DNA of 64,000 nucleotides, from assembly GCA_026168455.1 (NCBI GenBank), contig CM047427.1, positions 62,438,162 to 62,502,161 on the forward strand, written 5' to 3'. Every line of letters starts with the position of its first letter. The stretch's first letter is position 1. The position numbers and the translations under genes were made by a program. The notes below the pieces were generated by a model that saw nothing but the letters and a program-made list of their open reading frames with translations, was not told the origin of the DNA and made no database searches. This DNA is from Theocolax elegans (lineage: Eukaryota > Arthropoda > Insecta > Hymenoptera > Cerocephalidae). This document shows positions 1-12,210 of this stretch, one piece after another.

Positions 1-2065
1 TGATAAAGAAAGGCGCCTCTTATATTATATCACGTACTGTTTTATTTACAAATTTGTTACCAATTATCGCATTTGTCGGTAAAGTAGGGATGATAAATAT
101 TGACTACGGCACCGTGTGACTACAATGTGAAATAATTAAAAATATACAAAAATGGATAAGAAACATGTAATTTCGTTATCAACCTTTTTTAAAAATATTC
201 TGAAGCTAAAAATGTTATGTTCATCCATATCCAAAACGTGAAAAAATTGCACGCTAGGGTATAGTGTCAGTGCAAAATAGGTGGAGCGATTTCGAGTAGA
301 ATTTTCATCGTAATCGTAAATAAAAAAATACAAAGCCTGTGTACAAACGATGACAACTTTTAGGAGTTGTCGACTGAGAGGGTTGGCAGCTATACCCATG
401 CGGAATTGGAAGCTGATGCAAAGAAAGGCGATATTGTGGACAAGGCGTAAATAAAGGGGCGCCTTGGCCGATCCAAGTGTATCGTTTGCGCGCGCATTCG
501 TGTATATATCGCGAATAGTACGCGTTCGTTCCCTACTTCCCTCTCACGCGTATACCGCAGCGCAGCGAGTCTCGCATCCGGCAGGCAGGGTCAAGTTTGT
601 TTACGGAAAATCGCGAACTGCGAACTGCGAACTACAAACTGTTCGCGGCTCGTGAAAACACACGGGGCCTCTCACTCTCTCTCTCGCGCGCGCGCCCTTT
701 CCCACGCGAGCAGGCTGTAGGTGTAGGTGCCTCGATCCCGTCTCCGTCCCCGTCCCCGTCCCCATCGTTGTCATCGTCGTCGACGTAGTGGTAGCGGTAG
801 CGGTGGTGGTAGTAGTGGCACTGCCACCTCGGAGGGAGGGGAGAGAAAACGCCGCGTCTTCGATGCAGCAGGGGGTCGCCGGACGAAAAACGCCGTCGAT
901 TCGCGCACGAGGGGAGGAGGAGCGTCGAACTTGCGAAACGGAAAGCCGTCTATATCTATATAGATATATATCGACTGTCTCGAGGACGTTTACCTCTGGC
1001 TGGTGGAGCCATGCGTAAGGGGAGGGGAGGACGAACGGAGAGACGGAGACACGCGGTGTATACGGTATACACTATACGGTGTGCGCGATAGAGGAGACGC
1101 ACCTTGTTTACATGCAGGGCGGCCGATCCAATTTTGCAGGATCTCGCGCTCTCTCTCCCTCTGTCTATACGATCCCAGATTTTTTTTCTTTATTTCTTTA
1201 TCTTTTTCCTTCTTTTTCTCTTTTACATGAGCTCGCGTGGGACTTTTATTTTTTCTATTCGACGGACCCCAAAATTCTCTCGTGCTTACGCGGAGACGCG
1301 CGTCAACGGATGTATAAATAATTCATGAATTCACCTACCTACACAAGTTGAATGGAAAGATAAATAGAAAGATGAAAATGCGCGACGCGAATGAGAAGAA
1401 TAGTTTAATATTTACCTGTGCACGAGGCTATTTACACGGATCAAAGATAACGTATCTCTTCGAATTTTGTAAACGTCCAATTCTAATTCTAATTCTAATT
1501 TCAATTTTAATTTTAAATAGAATAAAACTTAATTCGGATAAAAGGAAACAGCAAGCCAATCTATAGTTGCAGACATCGGAAAAGAATATACTTGTTCGCA
1601 ATGAAAAAGGTAGATCGGCGAATTATAAATAGATAAGGAGTAGGTGAAAAAAAAGAGGAACCGGTACTAAATTAACCATTCTCGTCGATCGCAACCGCAA
1701 CGAAGAAGAATAAGAATCGATATTATAACGCGTAAACAACCGAGAGAGATACCCGAAGGAGAGCAAAAGAAGCGCGCGTTCGTATATATAAAGGCGTCAA
1801 AGGGAGAAAGAGAGAAAGAGCGGCGCAGGAGCGCGAGTGGAAGCGAGAGAGCGCTAGGCACCCAAGCTCGAAATAAACAAAACAAATCGAGCCGTTCCCG
1901 TCTTTGAATTCGAACGCGAATCCAACTGCCCGTTGTCGGGTAGAAAAGGTGCGTGTACATTATCGGATCAACGCAGCATCCCCTTATAAAACCAATCGAC
2001 GAAAACGAACCGACGCGATATCGCACCGAGAGTAAACACACAATAACAACGCAAGAGACCGCGCG
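1..2065. other. Non-coding block left of the tandem duplication
   Basis: No convincing protein gene is visible. The first ~470 bases are ordinary AT-rich DNA. From about 480 to 1250 the sequence turns GC-rich and strand-skewed, with CpG-rich stretches, GA/CT runs and a short CCGTCC repeat near 745-765. The open frames here give arginine/serine or proline/serine strings typical of low-complexity DNA. From 1320 to 1680 it is AT-rich with an AATT-type repeat near 1480-1515. The base composition and GA tracts fit an insect promoter or 5'-UTR region, which is inference. Confidence 0.5.
1410..1416 (-). other. Candidate 5' splice donor, minus strand
   Basis: Read on the minus strand the site is CACAG|GTAAAT. 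It is one of several donor-like sites facing left in this GC-rich block. Alone it is weak. It gains some weight from the stronger donors at 2164 and 5842 on the same strand. Confidence 0.25.
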
Positions 2066-2163
2066 AGAGAGAGAGAGCGAGAGCGCGAGCGCGTCCAGGT
2101 TTTGGCGGCGGCGGCCAAAAAACAACACTGCTGACACACGAGTTTCGGAGATGCATCGAGCAG

Positions 2164-2170
2164 ACCTACC
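2164..2170 (-). other. Strong 5' splice donor, minus strand (copy A)
   Basis: The minus strand reads GCACAG|GTAGGT, a near-perfect donor, with GC-rich, CA/GA-rich sequence upstream in the minus direction that looks like an untranslated first exon. It is repeated in copy B (3907-3913). The inference is an alternative non-coding first exon of a minus-strand gene whose body lies left of the window. Confidence 0.35.
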
Positions 2171-2661
2171 TGTGCGTGTACGTCCGGCTTCGTGGAGTTC
2201 CTCGATGCGGTTCGTTGTAATGGAACTCGCCCACCGCAACGGAAGAACAACACACTTTGCACACGGCGTGCCGAGAGGCCAGTATCTCTCGCGCCTCGCT
2301 CGGCGTCCTCGGGGCTTTCCTCGCTGCTGCTGCTGCTACTCGCGAGACACACACACGAACACACAAACACGCACACGCACACACACAGTCGCACAACCAG
2401 CCGCAACGTACGCCGTAGGAGCGCGCGCGCACTCGCCTGGCTCCGTCTCACTCCCTCTCTCACTCTCCTTCTCTCTCTCGCACTCTGCGTGTAGTCGGCT
2501 ACACACACTCGCGAGGCGCTCGGCGCTCGGCGCGGGGGGTGCAGACAAAGATAGAGCGCGCGGTGATAAGAGGGGAGCGGAGAGAGACGGAGCGAGGTTA
2601 CGACTAGCAGGGTGGGGGACCTCGAAAGGGCAATGAAACCATCCCGAGTACCACTGTCCTT

Positions 2662-2669
<8 letters not shown>

Positions 2670-2700
<31 letters not shown>
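2670..2700. repeat. (CT)n microsatellite, copy A
   Basis: An uninterrupted CT run. The equivalent run in copy B is two bases shorter, which accounts for the changed offset between the copies. Confidence 0.95.
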
Positions 2701-2704
<4 letters not shown>

Positions 2705-3906
2705 CACTATCTCTCCATCTCTCGCTTCCTCCCTCTCTTGCTCTCTCAATGCAGCGGCGTTTTCGGCGCGCGCTAAGTTTTTTTTCTTACTCCAACTCTT
2801 GCACTTTTTACATGGCGATATATTTGTGTTTGTTTAGATCCCGTCGATATCACCAATTTATCCGCGACAAAACGAATTCACAAGGAAAAACGAAAGGAGC
2901 AAAAAGCTCAAAGTACATTTTTAATCGGATGCGTATATATACGAGTTGCTGGTTTCCATGCGCGCGAGGACGTCAACTTTTGTAACGTGTAATGTCTATA
3001 AGTACATTGAGTAATCGAATGAATATTTGTGCGACGAGAGTACGGTAGATCTAAGCTGATGAACATACGTGGGGTTTGCGTTTGACGACACCAAATTGAA
3101 TTTAAAAGACGGAAAAGGAAAATGTAGTTTTCAAAGGGAAACCGCGACTGGTGCACCAGAGTTTGGTGAACCCCTTGCGACGAACGCGTACGGTTACGTA
3201 CGCGTGCTGCACCTACTAGGGAAGATACGAAAAGGGGTTTCGCGAGTTATTTAACCCAAGTTTATTTATAGATCATAAGGTGTATCATCTATCGAGGATC
3301 GAGGATCGAGAATCGAAATTTAGCAGGCCTATACCGCGCATGCCGATCAAATTCTCTAGATCGTTAAGAATAGCATTTATTCTACTAATTGGCCAATTAT
3401 ACCGTTTAATTCACAATACTAATACTTCTGTACTAACTGTATAGAATTATTTGGTACGAAAGAACTTGGAACTTTGCATTATTAATTTATTATTTCAATA
3501 TTTCAATTAGCAATGAAGAATAAAAGCTATCGTTAGAAACGACTCTCCTTCAAAAATACGAAAGCTCGACGTCGCTTTATTACATTCGACGGTCCAAGGA
3601 ACAATTTCCGGGATGGATCGCCGCGAATTCAATCGGAAAGAACGTATGATTCGACGGGCGTGAAAAAATAGAAGAGTTGCTCTAGTACGGGTGAGCAATT
3701 GAACGTACACATTGCGCTCGTTAACATCGTATATTCTGCATGTGCGAATGTAACTACGCGAATCGCGGGCCGCCCGCGAGCGCGACGTCTGTCCTTGTCC
3801 GACGAGTTGGAGAGAGAGCGAGAGAGCGCGAGCGCGTCCAGGTTTTGGCGGCGGCGGCCAAAAAACAACACTGCTGACACACGAGTTTCGGAGATGCATC
3901 GAGCAG

Positions 3907-3913
3907 ACCTACC
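3907..3913 (-). other. Strong 5' splice donor, minus strand (copy B)
   Basis: The same GCACAG|GTAGGT donor as in copy A, 1743 bases further right. If it is used, the duplication has doubled a first exon and possibly its promoter. Confidence 0.35.
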
Positions 3914-4404
3914 TGTGCGTGTACGTCCGGCTTCGTGGAGTTCCTCGATGCGGTTCGTTGTAATGGAACTCGCCCACCGCAACGGAAGAACAACACACTT
4001 TGCACACGGCGTGCCGAGAGGCCAGTATCTCTCGCGCCTCGCTCGGCGTCCTCGGGGCTTTCCTCGCTGCTGCTGCTGCTACTCGCGAGACACACACACG
4101 AACACACAAACACGCACACGCACACACACAGTCGCACAACCAGCCGCAACGTACGCCGTAGGAGCGCGCGCGCACTCGGCTGGCTCCGTCTCACTCCCTC
4201 TCTCACTCTCCTTCTCTCTCTCGCACTCTGCGTGTAGTCGGCTACACACACTCGCGAGGCGCTCGGCGCTCGGCGCGGGGGGTGCAGACAAAGATAGAGC
4301 GCGCGGTGATAAGAGGGGAGCGGAGAGAGACGGAGCGAGGTTACGACTAGCAGGGTGGGGGACCTCGAAAGGGCAATGAAACCATCCCGAGTACCACTGT
4401 CCTT

Positions 4405-4412
<8 letters not shown>

Positions 4413-4441
<29 letters not shown>
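4413..4441. repeat. (CT)n microsatellite, copy B
   Basis: CT run, two bases shorter than its partner at 2670-2700. Confidence 0.95.
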
Positions 4442-4445
<4 letters not shown>

Positions 4446-5549
4446 CACTATCTCTCCATCTCTCGCTTCCTCCCTCTCTTGCTCTCTCAATGCAGCGGCG
4501 TTTTCGGCGCGCGCTAAGTTTTTTTTCTTACTCCAACTCTTGCACTTTTTACATGGCGATATATTTGTGTTTGTTTAGATCCCGTCGATATCACCAATTT
4601 ATCCGCGACAAAACGAATTCACAAGGAAAAACGAAAGGAGCAAAAAGCTCAAAGTACATTTTTAATCGGATGCGTATATATACGAGTTGCTGGTTTCCAT
4701 GCGCGCGAGGACGTCAACTTTTGTAACGTGTAATGTCTATAAGTACATTGAGTAATCGAATGAATATTTGTGCGACGAGAGTACGGTAGATCTAAGCTGA
4801 TGAACATACGTGGGGTTTGCGTTTGACGACACCAAATTGAATTTAAAAGGCGGAAAAGGAAAATGTAGTTTTCAAAGGGAAACCGCGACTGGTGCACCAG
4901 AGTTTGGTGAACCCCTTGCGACGAACGCGTACGGTTACGTACGCGTGCTGCACCTACTAGGGAAGATACGAAAAGGGGTTTCGCGAGTTATTTAACCCAA
5001 GTTTATTTATAGATCATAAGGTGTATCATCTATCGAGGATCGAGGATCGAGAATCGAAATTTAGCAGGCCTATACCGCGCATGCCGATCAAATTCTCTAG
5101 ATCGTTAAGAATAGCATTTATTCTACTAATTGGCCAATTATACCGTTTAATTCACAATACTAATACTTCTGTACTAACTGTATAGAATTATTTGGTACGA
5201 AAGAACTTGGAACTTTGCATTATTAATTTATTATTTCAATATTTCAATTAGCAATGAAGAATAAAAGCTATCGTTAGAAACGACTCTCCTTCAAAAATAC
5301 GAAAGCTCGACGTCGCTTTGTTACATTCGACGGTCCAAGGAACAATTTCCGGGATGGATCGCCGCGAATTCAATCGGAAAGAACGTATGATTCGACGGGC
5401 GTGAAAAAATAGAAGAGTTGCTCTAGTACGGGTGAGCAATTGAACGTACACATTGCGCTCGTTAACATCGTATATTCTGCATGTGCGAATGTAACTACGC
5501 GAATCGCGGGCCGCCCGCGAGCGCGACGTCTGTCCTTGTCCGACGAGTT

Positions 5550-6094
5550 CGGCCATTTGCGAGGCTGCGCTGCTCGCAGCTCGTACACAACAAACCTATC
5601 CCCCTTTTCGCGCGGGTGAGATACCGAGATCGCGAGCGAGCGAGACGGAGCCACGCGGATCCAAAAATAAACTTGCCGAGAGCGCGAAAACAAGTAAGAG
5701 TGAGTGTGAGAGAGAGAGAGAGAGAAAGAGAGCAAGAGAAAGAATAGAACAAGGGAACCTCCATTTACGTGACAGGGGAAACGAATAATAAAAGAGGAAA
5801 GAAAAAAAAGTTAGAACAAAGGGTCGACGAGAGACCGACAAACTTACCCTACGCTCTAGCCGGACGAGGTGACCAATGTCCCGCAGCGGCGTCTTCGGCC
5901 TCAATTCCGGTATTCCCGCGCTTCTCGAGCTACAGCATTTCTTATTTCCTTGATCGAGCGGCGACTGGTTAGCTTCGCGAGTTTATCTTCCTACTTTCGA
6001 CGACGTTGTAACATTGTCTTCCTGCGCGGAAACTGATTTCTGGCGCTCACAAGCAACTGTCGCAGTCGTTGCTGCCGTGACTCGTGAGTCGACG

Positions 6095-6126
<32 letters not shown>

Positions 6127-6520
6127 CTTCCCTCGCGCAGTCTCGCACACACTCGAGACTCGTCACTATACTCAGTCGAATACTCGACCGCTGGCCGCTG
6201 CGCGCGACTACGTCACACAGATATGTATACGTATACTTGTGTACGTGACTGCCTGCCGTAATGCTCTCGGTTCGTCGGTCCTGCTCTACTCCTACTCCTA
6301 ATATATATATATATATAACTCCTAGTCCTATTACCAAGTGTCTCCGTGTGCGTGCGCCTGTGCGTCTATGCCTATGCGGCATGCGCGATACGCCCGCCGC
6401 GGCCCAGACCAGTCACCTATACGTGACTCGTAGACCGAGAAACAGATTGTCGCTTTCGCTCTCGTTCTCGCGATTTACTATCTTTGTTTTTCTTGGTTCT
6501 TCTCCCTCGATCTCTTGACT
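5550..6520. promoter_or_regulatory. GC-rich putative promoter/first-exon region
   Basis: The region is CpG-rich with GA tracts (about 5708-5731), CT tracts (about 6093-6130) and a TA run (6301-6318). On the minus strand there is a strong donor, GTAGG|GTAAGT, with the intron side at 5842-5847 and an exon edge at 5848. A minus-strand first exon could begin between about 6000 and 6500. No TATA box or coding start stands out. Promoter function is inferred only from composition and the donor. Confidence 0.3.
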
Positions 6521-6889
6521 ATCATCGTATCTTTATACCTATCACGACATTTGATAAATCAACGTTTCGTGAACAGTAACATTATAATGACAGCTTCGTG
6601 ACGAATTAGAAATTACCCGTCAGGATAACTTTTGCCGCGTTTATTCAAATCTATACTGGGATTAAAAAATTAATCAAATTTATATGTGCTTTTTAAATAT
6701 AGTACTGAATCATTTCATTTTTATCGTAACAATTATATTTCGTGGCATCCACTTTATTTATTACATATATATCTTTGGGTGCTACAAACTAAAATAACTA
6801 AAAAATGTTAGTACGTTTAATACTTGAATAATTATTTTATTTTAATTTACATTTTTTGTACAAGAAAATAGCTTTTTACATATATTACA
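6521..6889. other. AT-rich spacer
   Basis: Between the GC-rich block and the 3' end of NOM1. It is AT-rich DNA with no open frame worth reporting. It probably includes the NOM1 3'-UTR. Confidence 0.5.
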
Positions 6890-9800
6890 TTAGAAAGAAA
6901 CTTTTGAGGTAGAAGTTGTTAATATTTTGTCAACTAATTCTACTCTTTTTTTCAACAATTGCACTTGTTTTGGAAGCAATGTTTCTTTCTTCAAATTCTT
7001 TAAAAGGAAGTAATTTATAAACAGTCTTAATCCTTCTCGAAAGTGCTGAAGTTTTGTTGAAGGAGCTATTCTTTCAAATACTTCAAGACACGTTTCTGCA
7101 TTTTCATGAAGTAAAATATCGAGCATAATTTTCTTAAAGAATTTCATTGTTAATGCATCTAATTCTCCAAGTTGGATTACCTAATAAAAAGAGAATATTT
7201 ATTTATATGATACAAACACTTAATTATTTATACATTGCTTGCTTCTTACCTTTAAAACTGATAATGGTAAAGCTTTATTAATAAATAAATATGACATTAA
7301 TTTTGCCATATTAGATATCTGTTTAGTATTATAACTATCTAACATTTTAAATTTATCCCATAATGTATACTGAATTGTTAGCTAAAATAAAAAAAAGTAA
7401 TTTTAAATACATTAATTTAATTAGACAATCAATTTTTTCACTTACTTGATATTTTCTATCATAATCACAAAATTTTTGTAGCAATACACAATAATATGGA
7501 TTGAATGATTTTTCTTGTAAACAGCAATTTAAAATTACATAAATTATTTCTCTTTCTTGCCGATTTTTTAATCCTAAATGATGTAATTTTTCAAACGCAT
7601 CTAAATAATCTTCAGCTGTCATAAGAATGCAAAAAATATTTTTTCGAATATCTGTATTCATTTTTTGTTTACGTGCTAAGTCAAGAATTTTCTGACTGTA
7701 AACTGGTGCATTATCAAAAACTTTTGTTGTGTTATTATTTGGTAATGATTTTCCTGCCCATGCTGAACCAACTATCCACCATTTTCCTTTCTCATCAGCT
7801 AAAAATATTGAAAAATATTTTTAAAAATGAAAAGTTTTTTTACGCGAATTTTGTTTGTATTATAAAAAATAAAGGAAAGCAAAAATTATCTACATATAAT
7901 ATTAATTTGTAACTAAAATAAATATTTATCATTAATGTTCATGTGTAGATTTACACAATATATTTTCTTCCCTTTTTGACATATTTTAGATTATTTTTAT
8001 TGATCAGTAACTAGTACCAGTTATTACATATTCTAAGATATCAAAATTTCTTTTTTATAGATATATATTTAAAAAATTAGTATTCTATAGTTATTGAGAA
8101 TATCTAAAGTCTAAGTTTTTAGAAAGTTTAGAAAATATTAATTTTTGTGCATCAGCAGTGATATAACTCTAAACATTGATATAAAAAAAAACATTAGAAT
8201 TTTTAAGAGTGTTTACAATGTATACAATACCATTTAATAAATCTTCTAGAGAAAAATTCAATTGAGAAATTGTATTTCCTTTTCGTATTAAAGTTTTTAG
8301 AACTTTCTTTAAATGTTCAACAAGACTTGGATCATACTGCGGAATTTTGTTCATATTATTATTTTTAATAGCTAATAAAACATCCAACATAAAATTGATT
8401 CTTGTACTACAAAATATGTTCAACTATTAATACAATATATTTAATCAATATAAATGAATAATTTGTATAACTAAATATTTGTAGACTTACTTTGATGATG
8501 TTGTTTTAGTTGCTTTTTGCTGCAAATTTAGAATTAATTCTTTTAAAGCCAATGGATCATCTTTTCTTAATCTAAACCCAGCTGTTTTTAATATTAATAA
8601 AATTATTTCTATTTCTTTCTCAGTAAATTTATTTACTAATTTATCTAATATTTGATAAATTAGTTGTGATCCAAATACCTGAAAAAATTAACAATATATA
8701 GATAAATACTTAAAATAAATAATATTTAAATATCATCAATGCATGGATTATAATTCAATAAAAATTATTAACTGTTACAAAATTAATTTACCTTAAAATT
8801 ATACAAATGTGACATCATTAAAACTAAATTATCTAATTCTTTATTTTCTACATTTTGCGATTGTTGAATCATATCATTGAAATTCTTTACAAGAATCATT
8901 ATAAAATGAGCTCCAATTTCAGTACCAACATTAGCATGAAGTATTGCAATACACATCATATGTTCAGCTACAAGTCGTTCAGCTGTCAATACCCCTGTTA
9001 TGATAGATTCCATCATCAATTTTGAAATCATTTCGTTCATATCATTTCTGCTGTTAGACATATATAAATCTTCTAGCTAAAAATAAAAAAACAATTTTTA
9101 ATTTATAATTATAAAAAATATTATATAATTTACTTTAATCAATTAAATACTTATATTCTATTACCTGAGAAACAATAGTATGCATGTTTCTTTCTGCTAA
9201 TCTATTTAAAAGGCCCTTTACTTGTCTTTTAAGAATCATTAATTTTTCAGTCTTTTCAGGATTATTTTCAAGATTTTTTAACCTAAGAGCAGGAGCAATA
9301 TATTTTCCATTTTTCTCTGATACAATGTCACCTTCTTTATTTCTTTTTCGACCATAAATATCCTCCCATAGACCTTCATTTTCAGAGGTTAAACTTTCAA
9401 CATCCTCCAAATCATCAATATCTGATTCATTGCTTTTATCATTTAATGATGCTTTAACAGATTCATTTTTCTTTTTAATATTAGTTAAATTTTTTTTGTT
9501 CTTGGCAACATCAGATTTTTTTGCAATATTATTTTGGCCTCGAACCTTTAAGTTATCATTATTTTTTGCAGAAACTTTAATGTTTTTTTGATCAATTTTA
9601 GACTTTTTACTCTTTATATTTTTACTAACATTTAAGTTATCACTGTAACTAATATCTGAATCATAAGTTGATTCTGAACTTGAATTAGACTGTACATTTG
9701 ATTGTTTATTCTTTGAATGAGGTTCTACGAATGACTTTTTACATTTAGAAATGCTTATATTTTGCAAATTTTTTGAATCATCACTATCCACATTGCTTTC

Positions 9801-10314
9801 GTTATCTGATTTAAATTCATAATTTGATTCTGAAGATGATTCACTAATATTCTTTTTACGTTTTAATACCTTGACAGTATTACAGTTAACACTTGCTTTT
9901 CTTTTACCTGTTGATTTTGATTTTGTCTTAACTTTAATGCTATTATCAGAATCATCAGATTCATCAGAATTTGACTTTAGAACTAAACGTTTTTCACTTT
10001 TAGCTGCAACTTTTCTTGTTTCTTCATCACATATATCCAGTAAATCTGAAGTGCTATTAAGGAATATTTACATACATAACATATATTTATTTCTATGTAA
10101 TTTTAAGTTTTATATATAAATGTATATAAGTAAAATAAAATTTAAGGATACAATCCAAACCATCAGACACAAAAGACTTAGGTATAGATTTAGTTGGTCT
10201 TTTACTGATTCCTAATTTCTTTTCCAAACTTTTAATAACTCTATCTTCTGCAACATTTTCTTTTTTGAATCGTAACTTTCGCCTTTTGGTAAAAATATTC
10301 ATTCCTTTGCCCAT
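6890..10314 (-). CDS. NOM1: Nucleolar MIF4G domain-containing protein 1 (8 exons)
   Basis: NOM1/Sgd1 proteins act in the nucleolus in small-subunit ribosome maturation; human NOM1 also binds PP1. Coding exons I assign on the minus strand: 10314-10152, 10045-9165, 9076-8792, 8678-8491, 8406-8231, 7798-7446, 7381-7250, 7180-6890. They sum to 2469 bases, 822 residues plus stop, close to the usual family length. The N-terminus is basic and includes the family motif of a charged helix followed by PKSFVSDGLD. A long acidic and lysine-rich region follows, then the MIF4G domain (starting near RLAERNMHTIVSQ), a short GSAW motif, and a C-terminal MA3 domain (ending LVDKILTTSTSKVSF). Introns are short and AT-rich with GT-AG borders. 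Exon 2 has no internal break. The call rests on remembered family motifs, not on a search. Confidence 0.92.
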
Positions 10315-10959
10315 ATTGATACATATAAATTTTTATATTCTAAAGATAAGTATTTCCTCTGTTGTTTTAAATTTCTTTGGCTCCAAAATTTCACTAGCTA
10401 TTACTTATAATTTATTATAAATGTCACAAAAGCACGCGTGAACATGCAACAACACACTTTTGTGTGACACAGAGAGAGAGAGAGAGAGAGAGATATGTTA
10501 TATTTTGAGGTTATGTCAAAATACACATTTATACACACACGCACGTGTATAGTATACCAATATACCATAGACTATGAATGAATAGATCGCTTGTTGTAGA
10601 ATGTTGTTTACAATGATGTCTGCATATGTACAAGAAAATAAATAAAAATAGTTTGGAATTGTTGCATATGCAAATTAACTTTGGGAGAAGTAGAAAGTGT
10701 GTCTTTTGATAGGTAAGTAGTATTATAAATTGCAAAACATTTGTGATTGTAACAGTTACAAATTACAATCTAGAAGTTAGACATTGTTCATTTAAAATCT
10801 TCGTCTTTATTTTAAATAAGTATATATTAGTATAAATAATTTATATTTGCCATAAATTTTGGAGTAAAAAGTTGTTAATGTAATTGTAGAAATTTGGTAC
10901 AATACATCTCCGAGAAACGGATCTTTACCAAACTCTAGGATATGTTTATATAAAAATAT
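10315..10959. other. NOM1 upstream region
   Basis: AT-rich DNA upstream of the NOM1 start. It contains an (AG)n microsatellite at about 10471-10492 and a short CA/CG run near 10530. The NOM1 promoter must lie here, but no specific element can be named. Confidence 0.4.
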
Positions 10960-12210
10960 AAAGCAAATAATTAAAAATTTAGCCAAAAAAGCCCTTGACT
11001 TTGATTAGTTACAACTCAAAAACAAATTAAGACAAATACTCAAACACAAGTTCAGAAGAAAGCTGAGGTGGGGTGATTGGATTTCAAAATAGAAACTCAA
11101 ATATCTTGATTTGGTCGAAATTATGAAAAATAGACGAATTTAACGATATTTTGATGACTATTTTAAATTAAGAAATGCACTGATTTTTTTCCTATTGTAA
11201 AATTGAGTAAGCGCTCGAATCGAAGATCTCGAATCTCGATCTCGAACATTAAAAAACTCGAAAATCAACGGAAAACAAAACATCGGCGCGCGTAGCGCGC
11301 CCAAATCCACTAGTTTATGTAAAATTGTCTTCTTTTTTTATTTTTTCCATAACGCTAAAGCCACTTTAGAAATTCAAATTTCGCGCCAAAAATGTAATCG
11401 ATTATTTCGTGTTTATTGTAAAACTAATTATTTTAAATAAAAAAAAAGAGTTGTCCTCCCTATCTATTATAAAAAGCAATATTTCTGCCAAGCGAGAGTA
11501 AATAATATTAAAAATAGATGAGTTCTGGCGGACGGTCCCAAGACGAAACACATAGACTTAAAATTTCTTTCATTCTTATTTAAAATATTTTCAAATTTAT
11601 AACTTAGTATTTTATTTGCTTCTTCTTTCTCCTTTTGGTTTATGTCTGGCGGCTTGTGGCCTTCATAATGTTGTCCTCGGGATTGATACGCGGCGAATTG
11701 TCGTGCCTTTTCGAGCGAGCAACTTGGAGTTCTTAGAGTTGTTAGACGTTAGCTCAGCAAGACCGACAAAATTTCTATATTAATATAAAAAGTAAATAAT
11801 ATTGTTTCGTTTTTCTGAAAACTTGGACCTACTAAACGAAGAGGTTATGTTTTACCATTTTTTAGTAGGTCAAAGTTTTCAGAAAAACGAAACAATATTA
11901 TTTAATCTCGCTTGGCAGAAATGTTGCTTTTTATGATAGCTAGGGGGGACAACTCTTTTTTTTTATTTAAAATAATTAGTTTTACAATAAACACGAAATA
12001 ATCGATTACATTTTTGGCGCGAAATTTGAATTTCTAAAGTGGCTTTGGCGCCCCCTTAGCTTCTTTTTTTTAAATCTACTCTACTTGATCTCAGCTTTAT
12101 TTTGAACTTAGGTTTGAGTATTTGTCTTTATTTGTTTTTGAATTATGAGTGATTAAAGTCAAGGACTTTTTCGGCGAGTTTTTTGTTATTCGCTTATATC
12201 TTTCGTAAAG
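10960..12210. mobile_element. Non-autonomous foldback (long inverted repeat) element
   Basis: Two arms are inverted copies of each other. The left arm, about 10960-11510, matches the reverse complement of about 11890-12205. Clear anchors are the AAGCCCTTGACTTTGATTA region near 10988 with its partner near 12155, and the ATCGATTA/CACGAAATAAT region near 11395 with its partner near 12000. The centre has an inner hairpin (about 11800-11838 with 11864-11902). The left arm holds about 245 extra bases (about 11068-11313). No coding capacity is seen. The exact ends and target duplication could not be fixed. Confidence 0.72.
11285..11313 (+). mobile_element. Possible Helitron 3' terminus
   Basis: Within the extra segment of the left foldback arm is a GC palindrome, GGCGCGCGTAGCGCGCC, followed after 8 bases by CTAG and then T. 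A hairpin 5-12 bases before CTRR-T is the signature of Helitron 3' ends. The extra segment is absent from the right arm, as expected for an insertion. The 5' TC end is uncertain, between about 11068 and 11090. No Rep/helicase is present, so any element would be non-autonomous. Confidence 0.4.

Larger units (their letters stand above)
2066..3808. repeat. Tandem segmental duplication, copy A
   Basis: This 1.74-kb block is followed at once by a second, almost identical copy (3809-5549). The offset is 1743 bases on the left and 1741 on the right; the two-base difference lies in a CT microsatellite. I noticed three base differences: CGCCTGG against CGGCTGG, AAAAGACGG against AAAAGGCGG, and TTTATTAC against TTTGTTAC. 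The block contains a CA-rich run, CTG repeats, (CT)n and AT-rich sequence. Open frames in it are repetitive and I do not call them genes. Confidence 0.93.
3809..5549. repeat. Tandem segmental duplication, copy B
   Basis: Second copy of the 1.74-kb unit. Its left border falls in GA-rich sequence near 3809-3824. On the right the shared sequence ends at CGACGAGTT (5541-5549), matching 3800-3808 in copy A; after that copy A runs into copy B and copy B runs into unique DNA. The low divergence implies a recent duplication or an assembly artefact. Confidence 0.93.

Noticed and set aside
464..1328. Several overlapping open frames rich in R, S and P
   Set aside because: They overlap in different frames, have low complexity and arise from CT/GA/CpG-rich DNA. 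None has a recognisable domain.
1953..2749. Long open frames on both strands in the duplicated unit, up to 227 codons
   Set aside because: The translations are strings such as THTHTNTQTRT and SLSLSLS from microsatellites, and both strands are open at once. Near-identity between the copies reflects recent duplication, not coding constraint.
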